Assembly: GCA_018894105.1 (NCBI GenBank)
Contig: CM032128.1
Span: 17,341,001-17,405,000 of the forward strand
Direction of reading: 5' to 3'
Origin: Jacaranda mimosifolia
Taxonomy: Eukaryota > Streptophyta > Magnoliopsida > Lamiales > Bignoniaceae
Length of the DNA stretch: 64,000 nucleotides
Positions 57,648 through 64,000 of this stretch are shown here, one piece after another. Both the position numbers and the translations under genes were made by a program. The first letter of the stretch is position 1, and each line of letters opens with the position of its first letter. The notes beneath the pieces are model-generated. The model worked only from the letters and a program-made list of their open reading frames with translations, was not told the DNA's origin and ran no database searches.

Positions 57648-59868
57648 TGAAAGCAAGTAAGATACTAGGATCCAATTTTTAAAACTTCGAAAGCTTAATA
57701 AACTAGTTCTTACATGCTAACTAGGATCAAATCATGCCAAAAATCCAGATTTAGATAGAGTGTTACCTTGAAATGCTAAAATCTAAGGAGAAAGTGATGA
57801 ACCTTTCACCAATCTAGGATCTACCAGAAGCTGCGCAGTAGGAGTGGAGCGATTTTAAACCTCGTCTAAACTGCTCCAAAAGTCACGAAAAAAATATCGC
57901 AAGCTCTCAATACCTTGGAGGAAACACAATTAAAATTCGGATCAAAATGCTTTATGGATCTCCCTAGAAAAATTTGCCAAATCGGACTCTATATAGGTAG
58001 ATCTCCAAACCGTAGCAAACAAACTTGTTTACCTCTATTGATAAGATCCACACACCAAATAGATCTTCCAAAATCTTTAGAAAGCTGGAATAAGACCAGA
58101 GATAGGCTATGGTGGAGGCTAATTTTAGTTAGGGAAGAAGAAGAGAGCAAAGCTTTCAACACATAAATGCAATGCTTGCATGAGATTATGGAAGGAATTG
58201 CAAAATAATCTAATTCTTTCACACTTTCAGCAATAACCTATCCTCACACCCACTATATCTATATATAGGGTGATGTTTGGCATCACACCTTCCTCAAGGT
58301 GGGTGGCCACTTGCATTGGCAAGGTGGCAAATGCAAATTCAAATCCAATCTAAATTTCATATGCATCTTAATTACATTTGAAATCTAATTTCAAGCTAAT
58401 TAGAATGCAAATTCAAATGAACATTTCATTTGAATTTTCCCTCCAAAATGTTTTCTTCCCATTAATTAAATTAAACACTTTAATTTCATTACTTGACCTT
58501 CAACTTAATACTTAAGTCAAACAAGCTCAACTCTTAAGCTTGAATTTTGTTAACTCTTTAAGTTAACTGGGCCAATTGATGGTCATATTGGCACCAAATA
58601 ATTTACTCCTTAATTATTGGTCTAATTTAACTCCTTAAATTAATTGATTAATTTAACACTTAAATTAATTGATTAATTTAATCAAGCCAAAATTGACCTT
58701 GAAATTGGATACCTCAAAAATCGGTTTACTAGGAGAAATTTTCTAACTCTTACAAAATTGCTCTATCAATTAAGAAGCTAATTGGCTTTTGTGTGTGACC
58801 CAATAGGTTCTACCATTCATTGGAATGGGCTCACAACTCCTTGTGACTTTAGAATATCATACATTCATTTTAGTTTAAAATACGTTTAAACTAATCGACT
58901 CGATTCAATTAATTTTATTAATTGAAAAGTACCCAATCTCCATGATCGATGTCCAAACTCAAGCCAACGGAGCCCAACTAATTGACCGAAATGAATGTTT
59001 TAGAGAACCATGATAGCTCTACGTTGACCATGCAATTTGGTCCTTCCGTCTCCTATCTCTCGAAAAAGGCCTAGGGCAAGATATTCATCGGCTCCCCAAT
59101 AGCCTCGATACTGTGTCTCTATTCCTAATGCTCAATTCCCTTGTGTGACCTCATCTTTGGAAAAATTCTTTTCCAAATTGTCACAGCACCTTACGTAAGG
59201 ATTCCTTGGAATCAATCATTATAGAATGCATAGGAGATGCACTCGCCCTTCACAAAATTGAGGAGTCAGATTCCATCTTGGATCTCACAAACCTCTATGC
59301 CAAGTAGCTCATACCCAACCACAACCAGAAAGACCCGCTAAGTGGTCAAGGAAGAGTCAAAGCATGAGGACCAGACACAAGGTTACCATGGATCCTTAGG
59401 TCAGCGGACTAATAATATGCACGAGCATAAGCTGGAGAACTTGCCACTACTGACCTGCCACTACAGCTATCTAGTGGATTCTCCAGTAGGCCTTCAGCAC
59501 CTTGTTCTCTAACAGGCACCTACTAACACGCCTCCATATCTCATACAGTTGCTCATGGCATGGAGCAATATCCAACTCTTAAATTTATATATCATTAGTG
59601 TAAGTCTATCCGGATCTTATATGCCCTATCTCGTAAGATCCTGCGACTTAGAATATTTAAGATCATGACCACGTGAAACTTATTCCATGGTCACCAAACC
59701 AAATCCCGTAGTCATGAGTGATCTAGTGGCTTCATCCATGCAAGTAATGTAATAAAGACCATAAGATGAAGATGGTCATATAGAGATTATCATTCAATCA
59801 AGATTGTTTTACAAAGAAATAGCTTTTACAAAGACAATCTAATTAGCTTGCTGGGCACTATTCCAACA
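57648..59868 (-). repeat. 5' LTR of element F (2221 bp)
   Basis: TGAAAGCAAGTAAGATAC...GGGCACTATTCCAACA on the plus strand: both termini are canonical. Followed by ATTTT, the right target duplication. It pairs with 49128-51342. One segment of the U3 TTAA block is locally duplicated (ATTAATTGATTAATTTAA, near 58640-58680). Confidence 0.9.
58251..58268 (-). promoter_or_regulatory. TATA-box region of F 5' LTR
   Basis: Minus-strand CTATATATAGATATAGTG: the TATA core is present and the palindrome partly decayed. It is the expected promoter of F, reading leftwards. Confidence 0.55.
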
Positions 59869-60557
59869 ATTTTCATACTGCTTTACGCAAGGATTCCTTA
59901 GAATCAATCATTATAGAATACATAGGAGATACACTCGCCCTTCACAATTATAAGAAGATGGATCCCATCTTGGACCTCACAAACCTCCATCTCTAAGTTG
60001 CTTATACCCAATCTCAACCCAGATGACCCACAAAGTGCTCAAGGAAGAGCCAAAGCATGAGGACCTAAACACATGGTTATCATGGATCCTCAGGTCCAAG
60101 AACTAATTATATGCACTAGCGTAAGCTGGAGAACTTGCCACTACCAAATTACTATTACAGCTATCTAGTGGATTCTCTAGGCAGGCCTTCAGTGAACTTA
60201 TTCTCTAACAAGGACCCACTACCATGCACCCATATCTTGCATGGATTGCTCATGAAATGGAACAATATCCAACTCCTTGGATTTATGCATCGTTAGTGTA
60301 ATTTTATTCGAATCTTAAATGCTCTGTCTCATAAGATTCGATGACTTAGAATATTTTAAGATCACGATCATGTAAGACTTGCTTTATGATAACCACCCAG
60401 TATGTGACCAAGTCTCATAGTCTTCTGTGATCTAAAGGTTTCAACCAAATGCTAGTGAAGTAAAATAAGCATAAGATGAAGACTGTCAATCAAGATTGTC
60501 TCATAAGTGAAATAGTTTACATGTCAATTTAATTGGCTATAGGGCACTATTCCAACA
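59869..60557 (-). repeat. LTR of element E, part 2 (terminal portion)
   Basis: Resumes the minus-strand LTR of E after F and runs to the canonical end GGGCACTATTCCAACA at 60557. Next comes the PPT complement ATTTTCCACTTGCCC (60558-60572). It is therefore the 3' LTR of E. Unlike the A/B LTRs, it has no S2-type LTR at the homologous position. Confidence 0.85.
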
Positions 60558-62060
60558 ATTTTCCACTTGCCCTAAAGGCAATTCCCTATAGTCTTAAGAC
60601 CCATCTTCTCAAGATAATCTTCAAAGACCTTTTGCTTTAAGGGTTTAGTTAGTAGATCAACTATATTCTCTTTTGAAGCTATCCTCTCCACTCAGATGTC
60701 GCCTCTGTAAATGATATCACCTTGTAATATGCTTGGATCACTGATGAGATCTTGGCTCTTTAACTTACGCAATAGATCTGTTGTTGTCACAGAAGACAAC
60801 TAGAGGCTCAACAATACTAGGCACTACATCCAACTCATAAATGAAGTTTTTCATCCAAACACCTTCATCCATAGCTTCTGGAGCTGCAATATATTTCACC
60901 TCTATGGTTGGATTGGTCGTAGAGTCTTATTTGGAACTATTCCAACCCACCACACATTGTCATTGAGGTAAAATATAAATCCAGAAGTGAATTTTAAGTC
61001 ATCTACATCAGGTTGGAAACTAGAATCTAAAAACCCATCTAGTTTAAATTCTCCATTACTATATACCAAAATAAATCCTTAGTCCTTCTTAAGTATTTAA
61101 GGATTGTTTTAACAGCTTTTCAGTGACATTCACTAGGGTTGGACTGAATGCAGTTCTTAATACCTAGAGCATGTACTACACCTGGCCTTATACATTGAAT
61201 GACATATATTATGCTCCTTATAGCGAACGCATAAGGTATGTAAGACATTCTATGTCTGGCGTCGTCAATTTTAGGGGCCATAGACTTGGTGAGATGAAGA
61301 CTGTGTCCCATAAAGATGAATCCCTTCTTGGATTCTTCCATAATAAACCTCTTTATTATCTTGTCAATGTATGTTGTTTGGGAAAACCCCAGCATCCTCC
61401 TCGATCTATCTCTATAGATACTTATTCCTAATACGTAGAGTGCTTCTCCCAAATCTTTCATGGAGAATTGTATAGGTATCCATGCTTTAGTACACTTTAA
61501 TATTTCTCTCTCATTCCCAATGAGAAAAATGTCATCAACTTAAAGCACAATAAATTGTACATTACTCCTACTCGCCTTCTTGTACACACAAAGTTCACAC
61601 ACATTTTTGATAAAGCCAAATAATTTGACTGTCTTATCAAAATGTATGTTTAAACTTTGGGATGCCTATTTGAGTCTGTAAATGGACTTCTTAAGTTTGC
61701 AAACCTTTTGCTCACTCCCTTTGGATGTAAAACTTTATGGTTGCACTATATAAATTTCTTCTTCAATGTTTCTACTGAGGAAAACGGTTTTCGCATCCAT
61801 TTGCAATATCTCACAGTCATAATATGCAGCTATGGTTAGTAAAATCCTAATGGACATAGGCCTAGCGATTGGTGAGAAGGTTTCCTCAAAATTAATACTA
61901 GGTCATTGAGTGTAACCCTTTGCCACTAGATACGCCTTATAGGTGATTACCTTTCCATTGACTCCTAGTTTTCGCTCATAGATCCACTTGCAACCAATAG
62001 GTACTATACCCTTTGGTGGACCTACCAAAGTCTATATTTTGTTGGAGTACATGGAATGCA
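60558..62060 (-). pseudogene. Reverse transcriptase-RNase H of element E
   Basis: The PPT lies at the LTR boundary. RNase H (about 60580-61110) is split over frames. 61120-61461 is open: MKDLGEALYVLGISIYRDRS, YIDKIIKRFIMEESKKGF, SMAPKIDDARHRMSYIPYAF; the DDARHRM-type wording is closer to A and B than to X, C, D or F. At the catalytic motif (near 61540) the Tyr codon is TAA, giving stop-VDD. Upstream RT (61640-62060) retains recognisable blocks but no long frame. It is a dead copy, probably of the A/B subfamily. Confidence 0.82.
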
Positions 62061-63468
62061 TTTCAGATTTCATGGCGCCAAGCTAATATCTCAAATCTTT
62101 ATCCAACATAGCTTTCCTATAAGCCCTCGAATCATTATTTCGATTGGCTCATCTCACGAAGGAGTCTGAACCTTTTAGGTTGCTTCTTGATTTGGTCCGA
62201 CCTTGTCATAGGTTATGTGTAAGGCACTTGATGTTCACCTTTTTCAACTGCTTGTGAGATTTATTGATTGTCTTAAACTTCATTAAGTTCAACAACAATG
62301 TCATTTCTATCTAATAGAAATTCCTTTTTCAAAAAGTGGACGTTCCTTGAAATAAACACCTTTTGTTCCAAGAGACCATAGAAAAAATGACCCAGAGACT
62401 CTCTTGGGTATCCCACAAACTTGCACAAGGTAGATCTCACATCTAACTTGTTCCCACTAGCTACTTGACGTAAGCAGAAGACCCCCAAACTCTTAGAAAA
62501 GAGTAAGAAAATGCTTTGCCATACCATATCTCATTCGGTATTTTTGGCACCTACTTTGAGGGCACTACATTTAGTAACCTTACCGTCGATATTAAAGCAT
62601 ATCCCCAAAAAGATATAGGCATATCGGAAAAGCACATCATGGAATAAACTGTGTCCAACAAGGTACGATTACTCCTTTCGGCTAATCCATTGTGTTGGGG
62701 TGTGCTGGGTGGAGTCCATTGAGAGAGAATCTCATTCTCTTTTAGATAACCAAGATTTTGGTACTTAAGTATTCTTCCCCTCGATTCTACTGAAGAGCTT
62801 TAACATTAAGTCCATTTTGCTTTTCTACATTATTCCTATACTCTTTGAATTTTTCAAAGGCTTTGGACTTGTACTTTATAAGATATACATGTCTGAACCA
62901 ACTATGATCATCAGTGAAGGTGATGAAGTAAGAATAGCCTCCTTTCGCACTAACTCTTAGTAATCCACAAACATCTGTATAGATCAAATCCAAAGGATTT
63001 GTGGTTTGCTCCGTTTTTCCTTCAAAAAGAGCTTTGGTCATTTTTCCCTTTAAACAAAACTCACAAGTAGGAAGATCCTCAATGCTACTAACATTTACTG
63101 CTTTGAGAGCTTCAGTTTTGTTCATCCCTTTTTTGAAAATATGTCCAAGTCTTACATGCCATAGGATGGCATCTTCTTGGTTATCTAATTTTTGTTCACT
63201 TTCTTGAATATGCAATAATGATGTTGAGAATCCAAAATGTACAATCCATTATTTAATATACCTCGTGCAATTAATGAACCATTCTTTAATGCCTTCAATT
63301 TCCTATTAGATACAGAAAAATCATATCCTTCATTATCCAAAATGGGAATAGAAATAATGTTCTTAACAAGATTGGGTACATAGTAGCAAGGATCAAGTAC
63401 AATGTAGGACTTCCCCAAGTCTAACTTGATAATGCCTTCAACTATGGCTACAACTTTTGCTCCATTGC
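62061..63468 (-). pseudogene. Integrase-protease region of E, cut by a CACTA-type element
   Basis: 62787-63215 is a well preserved stretch: the zinc domain (LWHVRLGHIFKKGMNKTEAL, CEFC) and start of the IN core, with YTDVCG and GGYSYFITFTDDHSWFRHVY. The second catalytic block has a stop and Asp to Asn near 62785. The IN end and linker are in pieces (62273-62527: SGNKLDVRSTLCKFVGYPRE). 63185-63418 is the segment after protease (YIVLDPCYYVPNLVKNIISI). The sequence ends at the GNGAK-type segment (63468), where CACTACTAG begins, so gag, leader and 5' LTR of E are not in the window. Confidence 0.83.
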
Positions 63469-64000
63469 CACTACTAGAAAAATAGTATTTTGTGACACTC
63501 TAATATGACACTTTTAAAGAGGCGTCTCAAGAGGACATCAATTGAGACACTTTATATAAATGCGTCTCATTAGATATAATTTATTATTATTTTTTGTTTT
63601 TCATTTTTTAAGATGAATACAATGTGACACTTTTACTCATGTTGTCTTAATATGGTTCTTTATTGTGAAAAATTATTTAAAGTATCTCATTAAAAAAATT
63701 TTATTTCAAAATAACTACAAATCAGCAGCAGAAATTAGCGCCCAAAAAAATTGAGCGAAATGAATAGCATTCTCTTAGCTTTTCTTTGGGAAAATAGAGG
63801 AATGTGAGAGACAAAACCCTTCTCTCAAATACCTTAAATAATCCTTAACATAACCCTTGTTTTCTCAAGGAATCACTCAATCCGACAACTCCATCTCATC
63901 CACGCATCCAGTTTTGGAGAGAGACAGGGTATTTTAGTGAAAAACATACTCCACTGAGATAGGCAGGGTATTTTGGTGAAGAACACACTCTGTCGATTGA
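63469..64000. mobile_element. CACTA-type DNA transposon, one terminus (continues past window)
   Basis: CACTACTAGAAAAATAG starts at 63469, exactly where the coding homology of E stops. CACTA followed by an A-rich run is the hallmark of the terminal inverted repeats of the En/Spm superfamily. Subterminal repeats follow: direct GACACTTT-like units near 63493, 63506, 63545 and 63625, and inverted GCGTCTCA units near 63522 and 63562. Beyond about 63700 is unique sequence without a recognisable gene. The other terminus and the 3-bp target duplication cannot be seen. A small non-autonomous derivative is equally possible. Confidence 0.7.
63925..64000 (+). repeat. Two-copy 39-bp tandem repeat inside the CACTA-type element
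   Basis: CAGGGTATTTTAGTGAAAAA (63925) recurs as CAGGGTATTTTGGTGAAGAA (63964), a period of 39 bp, and the second copy runs to the window edge. More copies may follow outside. Confidence 0.6.

Larger units (their letters stand above)
49128..59868 (-). mobile_element. Full-length Ty1/copia LTR retrotransposon F, inserted in E's LTR
   Basis: Minus-strand element: 3' LTR 49128-51342, internal 51343-57647, 5' LTR 57648-59868. Flanks are ATTAT (49123-49127) and ATTTT (59869-59873), one mismatch, and the LTR of E continues beyond. Gag-pol order is normal on the minus strand. Two later lesions stand out: a small deletion removed the inner end of the 3' LTR with the PPT (51342/51343), and about 595 bp of foreign, probably mitochondrial, DNA sits in RNase H (51518-52112). 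It is non-autonomous. Confidence 0.88.

Noticed and set aside
1..64000. An intact autonomous retrotransposon or a host gene
   Set aside because: Every pol copy has stops, shifts or deletions, and all long frames are explained by copia domains, LTRs, leaders or the foreign insert.

Overview
The window is repeat-dense nuclear DNA of a flowering plant, probably a eudicot. It is AT-rich, every reading frame of any meaning belongs to a Ty1/copia retrotransposon, the PBSs match plant initiator tRNA-Met, and there is a likely organellar DNA insert and a CACTA-type transposon end. I see no intact host gene, rRNA, tRNA gene or CRISPR array. The species cannot be named from this sequence. The setting looks like old heterochromatin in which one copia family with unusually long LTRs (about 2.2 kb, TGTTGGAATAG...TTCA) has repeatedly inserted into itself.

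Layout, with my own labels. (1) 1-14055, plus strand: the 3' end of a copia pol, then a tandem array of a roughly 1.05-kb chimeric unit (RNase H tail joined to the first 700 bp of the LTR) at 381-1430, 1431-1993 + 12284-12779, 12780-13830 and 13831-14055. Unit 2 is split by full-length element X (1994-12278). (2) 14056-48637, plus strand: two internal regions of one subfamily, A then B, sharing the LTR between them (A internal, LTR, B internal, LTR). A is interrupted by full-length minus-strand element D (15545-25461) and by solo LTR S1 (26610-28729). The shared LTR (29663-33410) is interrupted by solo LTR S2 (30398-32597). B is interrupted in its RNase H by full-length element C (36753-47043). 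B's 3' LTR (47143-47816) carries a second, truncated S2-like LTR at the same internal position. (3) 48638-63468, minus strand: element E, its LTR split by full-length element F (49128-59868), which itself contains a foreign insert of about 0.6 kb resembling plant mitochondrial DNA (51518-52112). (4) 63469-64000: a CACTA-type transposon end that cuts E.

Six insertions (X, D, S1, S2, C, F) can be read from LTR ends plus 5-bp target duplications. S2 has a perfect GAGGT pair; the other five pairs differ by one base. Host sequence continues across each insertion.

A working copy of this family would run LTR, PBS, a leader of nearly 2 kb, one gag-protease-integrase-RT-RNase H frame, polypurine tract, LTR. 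No copy here is intact. All have stops, frameshifts or deletions; RT keeps YVDD only in B and C; the gag CCHC knuckle is intact only in X. The most unusual signals are the 1.05-kb chimeric tandem array, LTR-in-LTR composites present on both sides of an internal region, and a short leader motif that repeats three or four times within each element but has a different core in different elements.
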